A DNA stretch of 64,000 nt from Flavobacterium sp. ALJ2 (lineage in GTDB: Bacteria > Bacteroidota > Bacteroidia > Flavobacteriales > Flavobacteriaceae). The stretch lies in contig NZ_JADNRC010000018.1 in assembly GCF_015594725.1 (NCBI RefSeq), positions 18,680 to 82,679 of the forward strand. Direction: 5' to 3'. The notes below the pieces were generated by a model that did no database searches, was not told the origin of the DNA, and saw nothing but the letters and a program-made list of their open reading frames with translations. Each line of letters begins with the position of its first letter. The stretch's first letter is position 1. Of this stretch, positions 18,600-27,459 are shown one piece after another. The translations under genes and the position numbers were made by a program.

Positions 18600-20057
18600 T
18601 TAAAATTTATCCCAGAATAATTTTGTTGTCATTTTATCACCACCAATTGCTGTAGCAGCAGCATTGTAGTTATCTCTGTTTAATGTAGAATCAAAAAGAG
18701 AATAGATATTTCTCACTGGTACTTTTCCTTCAGCCTCAGAAACTGCTGTTGGTGGAGCTACTAAAATAGGGAAGTCTAACCTTCTATATTCAGTCCAAGC
18801 TTCGAAACCACGGTTGTAGTAAGCAATCCAAAGTTGGTAAGCAATTTTTTGTTTATCCGTTCCAGAAGCAGTAGCAAAAGCTACATCAGTTCTGGCTATA
18901 TAAGTATTTGCATCTGCACTTGAAACGTTCCAATAATCCATGCTAGAACGAATTCCTTTTTCATAGTAATCGGCAGCTGTGCCACCTACGCTAAAACCTC
19001 TGTTTGCAGCATCAGCAAGTAAGAAACAAGTTTCGGTATAATCGAAAATTACACCTGGATTTGTTTTTTGTTTTATTCTAACTCCTGGGAGTGAGAAGCC
19101 ACTGTAAGTAACTTGTTTTGCATATGGAGCACCTTTATATACGCCACCAATTTTTGAAATTGGATCAAAAAAGACATCTCTTCTTGGGTCAGATTTAGCA
19201 TTTAATTCGTTTACAAAAAATTCTGCAAGTATGATTTGTTTCTCTTCTGCCAAACTTGTATATAATGGATTTTGATCTATAACAGTACTATAGTATTGAA
19301 ACAAAGCATTTTCGGAATTGTTATTTATTAATCCAGAGTTATACGCAGATTCTACCATAGTTTTTGCTTTTGCAGCATCAACATCAGCAAGATGTAATCC
19401 CATTTTTAGCTTAACACTATTGGCTAGTTTTTTCCACTTTGCAACATTGCCTTTATAAATAAGATCTGCTGAATCAAAACTTTTGTTACCACTATCTAGA
19501 TTTCCAATAGCCTCATCTAGTCTGCGTGCTAAATCAAGATAAACTGTTTTGGCATCATCATATTTTGGAGTTGGATGATTTGTAATATCTAGTGCTTCTG
19601 AGTAAACGATGTTACCAAAAATATCAACTAAAGTTTGGTAAGCCATTATGATTTGAATATCTAATACAGCTAATTTATTTTTCTTAACAGCAATTTCTAT
19701 CGAGCCTAGAGCTTGCTCGTTAGTTATCATGTTTTTAGCAACTTGTAAATCTTTTAAAACATCTCTATATAATAGTACCGAATGAGAGTTTCCTAAGTTT
19801 CTTTTTGCCTGATTATAGTTTACCTCATCTGTGTAAGTTGATGTAGACCAATATTGAGCATATCCTCTAAAGTTATTATCATTTACTGATGCATTTGTCA
19901 AGAAATAAGAATAATTTACTTGAGAGGTAGTCATTAAAGCACTAGGTACAGTTGTTGTATACGCTTTAGTATTTTCGTTTAATGTATCGAGATCATCACA
20001 AGAAGCTATTGTAAGCAATAGTGCTCCTGCAAAGAATATTGTTTTTAAATTTTTCAT
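18600..20057 (-). CDS. SusD/RagB family nutrient-binding outer-membrane lipoprotein (SusD-like_2 type)
   Basis: Surface lipoprotein of 485 residues that forms the lid of a SusC channel. Signal peptide with lipobox LLTIASC (Cys20). The start DDLDTLNENTKAYTTTVPSALMTTSQ is typical of the SusD-like_2 group, often associated with peptide rather than glycan uptake. The C-terminus (KMTTKLFWDKF) is also typical. It is only 11 bp downstream of the susC-like gene, so the two are co-transcribed. With a secreted protease downstream and a shared operator with the hydroxyproline operon, it probably binds collagen-derived or proline-rich peptides (inference). Confidence 0.94.
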   Translation of the reverse strand: MKNLKTIFFAGALLLTIASCDDLDTLNENTKAYTTTVPSALMTTSQVNYSYFLTNASVNDNNFRGYAQYWSTSTYTDEVNYNQAKRNLGNSHSVLLYRDVLKDLQVAKNMITNEQALGSIEIAVKKNKLAVLDIQIIMAYQTLVDIFGNIVYSEALDITNHPTPKYDDAKTVYLDLARRLDEAIGNLDSGNKSFDSADLIYKGNVAKWKKLANSVKLKMGLHLADVDAAKAKTMVESAYNSGLINNNSENALFQYYSTVIDQNPLYTSLAEEKQIILAEFFVNELNAKSDPRRDVFFDPISKIGGVYKGAPYAKQVTYSGFSLPGVRIKQKTNPGVIFDYTETCFLLADAANRGFSVGGTAADYYEKGIRSSMDYWNVSSADANTYIARTDVAFATASGTDKQKIAYQLWIAYYNRGFEAWTEYRRLDFPILVAPPTAVSEAEGKVPVRNIYSLFDSTLNRDNYNAAATAIGGDKMTTKLFWDKF

Positions 20058-20068
20058 TTTATTTGTTT

Positions 20069-23000
20069 TTAGAATTGAACTTTTAAATTAAAGTTATACT
20101 CCTTTGTTGTAGGCAATACTCCTGATTGAAAACCTTGTAAGTTACCAGATGAGGTTCCGGCTTCTGGATCAGCATACGGAAGATTTTTACTAATGATCCA
20201 TAAGTTGCTACCGTTTACAGCAAAAATGACACTATTCATAAATGTATTTGTTAAGTATTTTGAAGGCAGTTTATAGCTTAATCCTACTTCACGTAATTTT
20301 ACATAAGATGCATCGTAAACGTATCTTTCTTGTGGCATAGCGTTATAAGTATCATAATCAGCCAAAACAACTGTAGTGTTAGGAGTTCCATTGGCCTTTA
20401 CACCATCAAGGATAATTCCTCCTCCATCAGCAATAGAATTTCTCACGGGGTTGCCTAAATGGTTATTTCCTACGGTACTTTGGTAAATACCTGTTGTATG
20501 TCCAAATTGTTGATCTAATGAGTATACATCACCACCTTTTTTAATGTCTATAAGGAAGTTAAAAGTGAAATTTTTGTAGTTAAGGATGTTGTTGATACCT
20601 CCAGTCCATTCAGGATTTACATCACCAATTGTTGCTCCATTTACAATTTCGTATCTTCCGTTGTCTTTTACAACTTTTTGTCCATCAAGATATTTATATC
20701 CTCTTCCGATAAGTTGTCCGATTGGTTTACCAACTTCTGCGATATATCCAATTCCTTGAGTTGATCCTATAGAAAGTCTTTGGGCGCCACCAAGGTCAAG
20801 CACTTTGTTTTTATTGGTTGCCCAGTTAATTCTAGCTTCCCAAGAAAAGTCTTTGGTTTTAAACGGAATAACATTCAAAGAAAGTTCATATCCTTTATTC
20901 TCAACATCTCCACCGTTAATCCATGATCTGCTATATCCAGTTTGCGAAGGATTTTCGATTGATAAAATTTGATTGGTAGTATTTGTTTTGTAATAAGAAA
21001 AATCTAATCCTACTCTATTTTTTAAGAATTTAAGTTCTATACCGGCTTCATATCCTTTAGTAAGTTCGCTCTTTAAGTCGGCGTTACTTTTATTATTTTC
21101 ATCAGAAAAACGTATGCCATCAGGTCCAAAATTACTCAACTTGTCATATGTTGATTGGATTACTGCAAACTCAGCATCATTTCCAGTTTCAGCATAATTT
21201 AAACGTAGTTTACCAAATGACAACCAACTAGCATCGATATGATTGCTAAAAACATAAGTACCTGTAATAGAAGGGTATGTGTATGTGTTATTTTTTTTAG
21301 GTAATGTCGATGATTGGTCAACTCTATATGAACCTTCCAAGAAATAGGTTTCATTAAAATTGAAAGTTGCGTTTGCATATACACTTTGTGTGCCTATAGT
21401 TTCTAAATATTCCTGAGGGAAGTTAATAGGGGATATAGTATTACTTAACATATATTTTTCAGGAACAATTAAACCTCCATTAGTTGTTGAAAGGGTATTA
21501 CCTTTAACTGATCGTCTTGAATTCCCTCCTAATAACCCATAAAATTTTATATTTTCTGTTATGTCAGTTTTAAAGTTTAAGATTAAATCTAAATTGACTT
21601 CACGGAATGTTTTATCATATCTTGAATATTGGCCTTTTTTATTTGCTACTCTTCTAGATCCTACAGCTATACGTTCTTCTTGTAATTGGGTGTAATAATC
21701 TACAGATCCTTTACCTACAACGTTTAGCCATTTTGCCACATCAGTGCTTATAGCAAAATTACCAAAGAAACGATCTCTGTTTAAAGAGTTGTAGTTTTTA
21801 TCTCGTTGAAAGTATGGATTATCATGAAATTGTACCTCTAAATCATTTGGTCCACCAATACTCCAACTCGTATTTCTGCCTGTTATATTGTAAGCATCTT
21901 CTAAATCCTGAAAATCTATACTTGTATTAAACCATTGTCTCACACTACTTAGGTAGTTATTTCCACCATCACCATACCCAGTTTCATTCATTCCTTTTGC
22001 ATATGCCTTTAGGTAATTTGCTGAAGCAGATATTTTGGTTTTTGGGCTAAGGTTGTAGCTTGCTGAAAAGTTAAAGTTGTCTTTTTTGTTACTGCTATTT
22101 GGTAATATTCCCTGTGCCTGATTGTAGTTTGTGTATCCAAATCTAAAATCTCCATTTTCATTAGAACCTGCTACAGCTATACTATTAGTGTAAGTAAGGC
22201 TATGTTGGTAAAAATCATTAGGCGTTTTTTTAACAGGAGCCCATGGAGTTGGGATGCCATAGGTAGGTAATTCTGGATAAAAAGAGTTCCATTTGTAAAC
22301 TAATATATTTGGATCGTATTTTGGTCCCCAAGAAGCATCGTCTGTTGCTGCATAAGGATGTACGCCACCTCCAAGATCTACAGTTCCATAAAAATCGCCA
22401 TAACCACCACCGTATTCCATTTGGTACTCAGGTAAAGTCTTTTTATCAGCGACTCCTATGTTTACACCACTGTTAAAAGTAATGCCTAATCCAGCTTTGG
22501 TCTTGTTGCCTTTTTTTAGAGTTACAAGAATAACTCCATTAGCAGCTCTAGAGCCATAAAGAGCAGATGCAGCAGCTCCTTTTAAGACATTTATAGATTC
22601 GATATCATCTGGATTTATATCCGATGCAGCATTTCCGTAATCATATCCACCAGTGTTTCCAGCTGTTTTTTGTTCTTTAGTATTGGTGTTATCATTGTTT
22701 AACGGAACACCATCTACAACCCATAAAGCTTGATTATCTCCAGTTAACGATGATGATCCACGGATAACAACATTCGTTGAACCACCTATGTTATTATTTC
22801 GTCTAATATCAACACCAGCAACTTTTCCTGAGAGTGAGTTTGCTACGTTACCGCTATTTACTTTAGTTAAATCTTCTCCTTTTACTTCCTGAGTAGCATA
22901 ACCAAGCGATTTTTTTTCTCTTTTTACACCTAATGCAGTAACTACAACTTCGTTAAGTGATGTCGAACCGCCAGACATTTTAATGTTTACTTTATTGTTA

Positions 23001-23263
23001 GTTGCAGGCATTTCTTGAGTTTTCATTCCGATGTAGCTAAATGAAAGAATTTGACTAGGAGACGCATTGATAGCGTATGCTCCATCAAAGTCAGTCTGTG
23101 TTCCTGTTTTGGTTCCTTTAACTAATACACTCACGCCTGGTAAAGGCATTCCTGTATCATCGGTCACAATTCCTGTAACTAATCTTTCTTGTGCAAGAAT
23201 TAGTTGTGTTGCAAATACAAAAAAGAGTATTGCAACTTTCCTAAAATTAAATTTAAATTTCAT
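20069..23263 (-). CDS. SusC/RagA family TonB-linked outer-membrane transporter
   Basis: TonB-dependent transporter of 1064 residues. Signal peptide 1-24 (ATQLILAQ), then a carboxypeptidase-regulatory-like domain (about 25-105: RLVTGIVTDDTGMPLPGVSVLVKGTKTGTQTDFDG). The SusC signature NEVVVTALGVKREKKSLGYA leads into the plug domain (VANSLSGKVAGVDIRRNNNIGGSTNVVIRGSSSL), followed by a 22-strand-type barrel to the C-terminal F. It imports bound oligomers delivered by the SusD partner, powered by TonB. No anti-sigma/ECF pair is adjacent; regulation more likely comes from the block at 23328-23359 shared with the hydroxyproline operon. Confidence 0.95.
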   Translation of the reverse strand: MKFKFNFRKVAILFFVFATQLILAQERLVTGIVTDDTGMPLPGVSVLVKGTKTGTQTDFDGAYAINASPSQILSFSYIGMKTQEMPATNNKVNIKMSGGSTSLNEVVVTALGVKREKKSLGYATQEVKGEDLTKVNSGNVANSLSGKVAGVDIRRNNNIGGSTNVVIRGSSSLTGDNQALWVVDGVPLNNDNTNTKEQKTAGNTGGYDYGNAASDINPDDIESINVLKGAAASALYGSRAANGVILVTLKKGNKTKAGLGITFNSGVNIGVADKKTLPEYQMEYGGGYGDFYGTVDLGGGVHPYAATDDASWGPKYDPNILVYKWNSFYPELPTYGIPTPWAPVKKTPNDFYQHSLTYTNSIAVAGSNENGDFRFGYTNYNQAQGILPNSSNKKDNFNFSASYNLSPKTKISASANYLKAYAKGMNETGYGDGGNNYLSSVRQWFNTSIDFQDLEDAYNITGRNTSWSIGGPNDLEVQFHDNPYFQRDKNYNSLNRDRFFGNFAISTDVAKWLNVVGKGSVDYYTQLQEERIAVGSRRVANKKGQYSRYDKTFREVNLDLILNFKTDITENIKFYGLLGGNSRRSVKGNTLSTTNGGLIVPEKYMLSNTISPINFPQEYLETIGTQSVYANATFNFNETYFLEGSYRVDQSSTLPKKNNTYTYPSITGTYVFSNHIDASWLSFGKLRLNYAETGNDAEFAVIQSTYDKLSNFGPDGIRFSDENNKSNADLKSELTKGYEAGIELKFLKNRVGLDFSYYKTNTTNQILSIENPSQTGYSRSWINGGDVENKGYELSLNVIPFKTKDFSWEARINWATNKNKVLDLGGAQRLSIGSTQGIGYIAEVGKPIGQLIGRGYKYLDGQKVVKDNGRYEIVNGATIGDVNPEWTGGINNILNYKNFTFNFLIDIKKGGDVYSLDQQFGHTTGIYQSTVGNNHLGNPVRNSIADGGGIILDGVKANGTPNTTVVLADYDTYNAMPQERYVYDASYVKLREVGLSYKLPSKYLTNTFMNSVIFAVNGSNLWIISKNLPYADPEAGTSSGNLQGFQSGVLPTTKEYNFNLKVQF

Positions 23264-23288
23264 ATACTGGTTTTATTATTAATAAGTG

Positions 23289-23359
23289 CAAATATTTTGC
23301 ATTTATAGCTTTTTTTATGCCAATATATTATCATAAACTCAGATTATATTATCTTGTTT
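23289..23359 (-). promoter_or_regulatory. susC promoter with putative AraC operator block
   Basis: Minus-strand -7-like box AATATTTG (23289-23296). Beginning 47 bp beyond it is TTATATTATCTTGTTT (23344-23359), preceded by TTATCATAAA (23328-23337) with a 6-bp spacer. The same two elements with the same 6-bp spacer and the same 47-bp distance to the -7 box occur before the hydroxyproline operon (30136-30206). Elements are read on the plus strand. Confidence 0.7.
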
Positions 23360-23557
23360 TAAGTATACTTTATTTTTGATTTATTGTCTTTTCTAGATTT
23401 GAAAGTATTTGTTTACTAAATGGTTCTTTATGTGTTTTGTTGAAAAATTACGGGATAATATTTACTAAAATGATGAGGTATAAATGGGGTATAAACCGAA
23501 CAGTTTGACATGGATTTCAAACTCAAACATAGCTCAATTTAAAGCAGATTTTTACAC

Positions 23558-23694
23558 AAACTTGTCATTTCGACGAAGGAGAAATCTCCATGAGTAGCTC
23601 GACAATTTAAGAAAAACTGTGAGTTAGTTTCTTGCGGAGATTTACTTCGCCTGTTCACTATCGCTCGAGTATCCTTCGTCGAAATGACAAGTTT
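23558..23694. repeat. Interspersed inverted-repeat element
   Basis: A perfect 23-bp inverted repeat (23558-23580 with 23672-23694), core TCATTTCGACGAAGGA, flanks ~90 bp that include further pieces such as GAGAAATCTCC and GGAGATTTACTTCGCC. A diverged copy lies at 38332-38441 and a half copy near 12420-12465. It is a non-coding palindromic element dispersed in intergenic space, upstream of the susC regulatory region. Confidence 0.8.
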
Positions 23695-23767
23695 AGGATT
23701 ATTTTGCTTAAACTAAAGTTCCTTAAACCCTTTACATGGTTTGAAAAAAACTTTGTAGGATAAAAAA

Positions 23768-23797
23768 AACAGTTACAAAAATGCTCTTGTAACTGTT
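23768..23797 (-). terminator. Terminator of the hydroxyproline operon
   Basis: Perfect 11-bp stem AACAGTTACAA / TTGTAACTGTT. On the minus strand it is followed by a T-run (RC of 23762-23769). It is 32 bp after the aminopeptidase P stop codon and separates this operon from susC. Confidence 0.88.
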
Positions 23798-23829
23798 AAA
23801 ATTAATAGTCCTAAAAGGAGGGTATAAGA

Positions 23830-25125
23830 CTATTTTTTTTGAATAAGTCTTTCTATATCTTCAATTTCTATAGGTAATGCTTCAGAGAGATTGATGTTGC
23901 CATCATCTGTAAGCAGGTAATCATTTTCTAATCGGCAACCGATTTCCTCTTCTGGTATATAAATTCCTGGCTCGCAGGTAAGCACCATTCCTTTTTCTAA
24001 AGTGCGAGAATACAATCCTACATCATGAACATCTAGTCCTAAATGATGGGCTGTTCCGTGCATAAAATATTTTTTATAAGCTGGAGAATCTGGTTTTTGA
24101 TTAGCAATATCTTCGTTTGTAATTAAACCAAGTTTAATTAGTTCTTTTTCGACCAACCCAGCCATTTGTTTTTCATAATCACTATGTTTGATACCCGGTT
24201 TTAAAAACTTAGAACCTTCTTTTAAACAATGTAATACAGACGAATATACTTCTCGCTGACGAGGAGAAAATACTCCATTTACAGGAACACATCTGGTAGT
24301 ATCTGAGTTGTAATTGGCATAACAAACACCAAAGTCAACTAAGACCATTTGATTGTCTCTGCAAATGGTATCATTAGAATTATAATGTAGAGCACATGCA
24401 TTTTTTCCAGTAGCAATAATTGGTTTAAAAGCATGACGTGTAGCTCCATTTTTTATTAGCTCATAAACAAGTTCGGCTTCTAATTCAAATTCATTTATGT
24501 TTGGTTTAATAGCACTAAGAAGCCCTTTAAAGCCTTTAACGCTAATTGCTACTGCTTTTTTTATAAGAGTAACTTCTTCTTCGGACTTTATTGGTCTTAA
24601 TTCTCGGGTAATTTTCGCAGTTCGATCGTATTGATGTAATGGATATTTTTCTTTACACCATTGTATCATTCGGTCCTGACGAGTAGCCATCTCTGATGTA
24701 ATTCTTTTTATGTGTTCATTGTGACCCAAATAAAAAGTATCAGCTTCAAAAGCAAAAAGTTGTAAAGTCTTTTCAAATTCATGAATCCACTTTACGTTTT
24801 TTATACCCGAAATTGCTGTTGCTTCGTCTTTGGTCAAGAAATCCCCATCCCAAAGTTTAGTATGTTCACTTACTTCTTTTACAAATAAAACAGCTCGATT
24901 TTCTTCTTTATACGCATCTGGATAAAGAACCAAAATAGTTTCGTCTTGATCGATTCCTGTTAAGTAGAATAAATCGTTGTTTTGCGCAAACCCCATAACA
25001 TCATCTGCATTATTAGGCATTACATCATTAGAAACTAAAATAGCCAAGCTATTTGGGCTCATTTTTATCGAAAAGCGTTTTCTGTTTTCGGTAAATAAAG
25101 AAGAAGGAATCGATTCGTATCTCAT
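23830..25125 (-). CDS. Aminopeptidase P family (M24B) Xaa-Pro aminopeptidase
   Basis: Cytoplasmic metallopeptidase of 431 residues that removes the residue preceding a proline. It has an N-terminal AMP_N domain (about 1-150, with DDVMGFAQNNDLFYLTGIDQDET) and a C-terminal catalytic domain with metal ligands Asp264 (LVDFGV), Asp275 (NSDTTR), His360 (HGTAHHLGLDVHD), Glu385 (TCEPG) and Glu400 (CRLE). It is the last gene of the hydroxyproline operon, 6 bp after the FAD enzyme gene. Its position strongly suggests release of hydroxyproline or proline peptides for the operon's enzymes (inference). It is distinct in sequence and layout from the other M24 protein at 12587-13798. Confidence 0.94.
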   Translation of the reverse strand: MRYESIPSSLFTENRKRFSIKMSPNSLAILVSNDVMPNNADDVMGFAQNNDLFYLTGIDQDETILVLYPDAYKEENRAVLFVKEVSEHTKLWDGDFLTKDEATAISGIKNVKWIHEFEKTLQLFAFEADTFYLGHNEHIKRITSEMATRQDRMIQWCKEKYPLHQYDRTAKITRELRPIKSEEEVTLIKKAVAISVKGFKGLLSAIKPNINEFELEAELVYELIKNGATRHAFKPIIATGKNACALHYNSNDTICRDNQMVLVDFGVCYANYNSDTTRCVPVNGVFSPRQREVYSSVLHCLKEGSKFLKPGIKHSDYEKQMAGLVEKELIKLGLITNEDIANQKPDSPAYKKYFMHGTAHHLGLDVHDVGLYSRTLEKGMVLTCEPGIYIPEEEIGCRLENDYLLTDDGNINLSEALPIEIEDIERLIQKK

Positions 25126-25131
25126 AAGATT

Positions 25132-26367
25132 TTATAATTGAAACATTTGTGTATTAACAGAGGTGTTTTTTCCAGAAATAATTTCTGAAACAATTTTACC
25201 AGTTGCAGGAGCCAAGCTTAATCCCATCATGGCATGTCCAGTAGCCAAAGTTAAGTTTTTTATTCTTTTGTCACGAGTAATTATTGGCATTCCGGATGGA
25301 GTACAAGGTCTGAATCCGTACCATATTTCTTTTTCTTTTGGCATTTCAATTTTTAAATCAGGGTAAAAATCATTGATACTATTAACAATTCCCTGAACTC
25401 TATTTTGGTTAATTTTGGTATCGTTAGTATGAGTAATTTCCATTGTACCTCCAAAACGGATATCATTGTTCATAGGAGTCACAGCCACTTTTCCTTCGCA
25501 TAGAATTGCTGGAATAGAAGGTTTTTTATTTACATCTTTTAGTGTAAAGCTATATCCCTTTCCGGGTAATATTGAAATGGAACGATTTAATTTTTTAGCA
25601 ATATTTGGGCTCCATGATCCAGTTGCCAAAACAACTTCGTCGGTCATAAAAGGCCCCATGTCGGTAAGTATTTCGGTAACAGTATTGTTCTTTATTACAA
25701 AATCTTCTACTAGCGTTCTATTATGAATTGTTACATTCAATCTACTCAACTCTGCTTTTATAAATTGCATGAATTTTTGAGGATAGATATGCGCATCACT
25801 TTTATAATGCACACCGCCCAGTACATCAGTTTTAGTTCCTGTTTCTAGTTTGGTTACTTCATCTTTAGAAAGGTAATCTACTTCTAAGCCAAAACATTCA
25901 GCTAGTTTTCCCTCATGATTAATTTCTTCGGCAGTTTTCTCTGTTTTATAAAGCATTAGAAGTCCTTTTTTTTCATAAAAAAAAGAATTATTTTCTTTGA
26001 TAAAATCTTGATATAGCTCTTTACTAAAAAGTGATAAATTACAAAGTGCTGGCATTGCTTTTTCTACATGTTGTTTATTGGCATGTTTGTAAAATTGTAA
26101 TCCCCATTTTGCCAAATCTATACTTAATCTTGGTTTTACATAAAACGGACTTTGACTATCAAACATCCATTTTATCCCTTGAGTAATCATCCCTGGTTGT
26201 GCCAACGGAATAATATGTGAAGGAACTATCATTCCTGCATTGCCATAAGAACAACCATCTGTCATATCCGATTTATCGAAAACAACCACCTGATAGCCTT
26301 CTTTTGCTAAATAATATGCTGAACATAGTCCGATTATTCCTCCACCAATAATGCTTACTTTTTTCAT
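25132..26367 (-). CDS. DadA-like FAD-dependent D-amino-acid dehydrogenase, probable D-hydroxyproline dehydrogenase
   Basis: FAD enzyme of 411 residues in the DAO/DadA family. Rossmann motif GGGIIGLCSAYYLA (8-21), substrate-side GCSYGNAGMIVPSHI (about 38-52), and C-terminal FAD motif TLATGHAMMGLSLAPATGKIV. It likely oxidises cis-4-hydroxy-D-proline to delta1-pyrroline-4-hydroxy-2-carboxylate at the inner face of the membrane, passing electrons to the respiratory chain. The call rests on its place between the epimerase gene (78 bp upstream) and the peptidase gene, in an operon that also encodes the next enzyme. General D-proline/D-amino-acid activity is the alternative. Confidence 0.88.
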   Translation of the reverse strand: MKKVSIIGGGIIGLCSAYYLAKEGYQVVVFDKSDMTDGCSYGNAGMIVPSHIIPLAQPGMITQGIKWMFDSQSPFYVKPRLSIDLAKWGLQFYKHANKQHVEKAMPALCNLSLFSKELYQDFIKENNSFFYEKKGLLMLYKTEKTAEEINHEGKLAECFGLEVDYLSKDEVTKLETGTKTDVLGGVHYKSDAHIYPQKFMQFIKAELSRLNVTIHNRTLVEDFVIKNNTVTEILTDMGPFMTDEVVLATGSWSPNIAKKLNRSISILPGKGYSFTLKDVNKKPSIPAILCEGKVAVTPMNNDIRFGGTMEITHTNDTKINQNRVQGIVNSINDFYPDLKIEMPKEKEIWYGFRPCTPSGMPIITRDKRIKNLTLATGHAMMGLSLAPATGKIVSEIISGKNTSVNTQMFQL

Positions 26368-26445
26368 TATACTTATAAATTTATAAAATCATTGGTAAGA
26401 ATTATGTTCTGTAAAACAATGATTTGTTTTTGGGTTTTGTTTTTG

Positions 26446-27456
26446 TTAAATTACTTGAAAACCAAATGCATACGGGTCTTCATCTTCGTCAATGATTATA
26501 TTGTTGTATCCGTATACTTTTGCCCATCCTTGTATGCTCGGAACAATGGCTTTTATATCTCCAATAGAAGTTTCTTCTTCGACTTTTCCTATAAATTTGC
26601 TACCAATAAAACTTTCGTGTATATAATCTTCTCCTTTTTTTAGTTTGCCCTTTGCGTGAAGCTGAGCAAGTCTAGCAGATGTTCCAGTTCCGCATGGGGA
26701 ACGATCAATGGCTTTATCTCCATAAAAAACGGCATTTCTTCCTGAGGATGTTGGATCTATAGGATCGCCTGTCCATAACATATGACTTACATCGCGAATA
26801 GTATCATTTTCGGGATGAATGAAAAGATTGGGATATTTTTCATTAATTCGTTTGCGAACTTCCTGACTGTATTGAACAATTTTTCCTGCTGTAAAATCCT
26901 GTATTCCTGAAAAATTGGTTTGCGGATCTACAATTGCGTAATAATTTCCGCCATAAGCAACATCAAAAACTATTTCACCGAGTTCAGGACAATCCACAGT
27001 AAGACCTTCTGCGGCTAAATATGATTTAACATTGGTTAATCGTACCCAATCTACTTTTTTACCCGTTTGTTGGTATTCAATCTGAACCAAACCAGCAGGA
27101 GCTTCCATTTTTATCTTACCTGGAATTTTTGGCGTAACCAATCCTTCTTCAATAGCGATAGTTATCGTTCCGATAGTTCCATGACCACACATTGGCAAAC
27201 AGCCAGATGTTTCGATAAATAAAATTCCAAAATCATTATTTGGATCACTTGGCGGATAAAGTATGCTGCCGCTCATCATATCATGCCCTCGAGGCTCAAA
27301 CATTAGCCCTTTACGAATCCAATCGTACTCTTTTAAGAAATGTTGGCGTTTCTCGCTCATATTATTCCCAACTAAATTTGGACCGCCTCCAGCAACTACT
27401 CTCACTGGGTTACCACAAGTATGTGCATCGACACAAAAAAAAGTTTTTCTTGGCAT
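26446..27456 (-). CDS. 4-hydroxyproline 2-epimerase (proline racemase family)
   Basis: Enzyme of 336 residues that interconverts trans-4-hydroxy-L-proline and cis-4-hydroxy-D-proline without cofactors. Both catalytic cysteines are present: Cys90 (GCLPMCGHGT) and Cys255 (DRSPCGTGTS). This separates it from the Cys/Thr dehydratase paralogue encoded at 11266-12333. Other family marks: FFCVDAHTCGNPVRVV and MFEPRGHDMMSGSI. Operon neighbours encode the following steps, which makes hydroxyproline rather than proline the likely substrate. It begins 3 bp after the aldehyde dehydrogenase stop codon. Confidence 0.93.
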   Translation of the reverse strand: MPRKTFFCVDAHTCGNPVRVVAGGGPNLVGNNMSEKRQHFLKEYDWIRKGLMFEPRGHDMMSGSILYPPSDPNNDFGILFIETSGCLPMCGHGTIGTITIAIEEGLVTPKIPGKIKMEAPAGLVQIEYQQTGKKVDWVRLTNVKSYLAAEGLTVDCPELGEIVFDVAYGGNYYAIVDPQTNFSGIQDFTAGKIVQYSQEVRKRINEKYPNLFIHPENDTIRDVSHMLWTGDPIDPTSSGRNAVFYGDKAIDRSPCGTGTSARLAQLHAKGKLKKGEDYIHESFIGSKFIGKVEEETSIGDIKAIVPSIQGWAKVYGYNNIIIDEDEDPYAFGFQVI

Positions 27457-27459
27457 AAA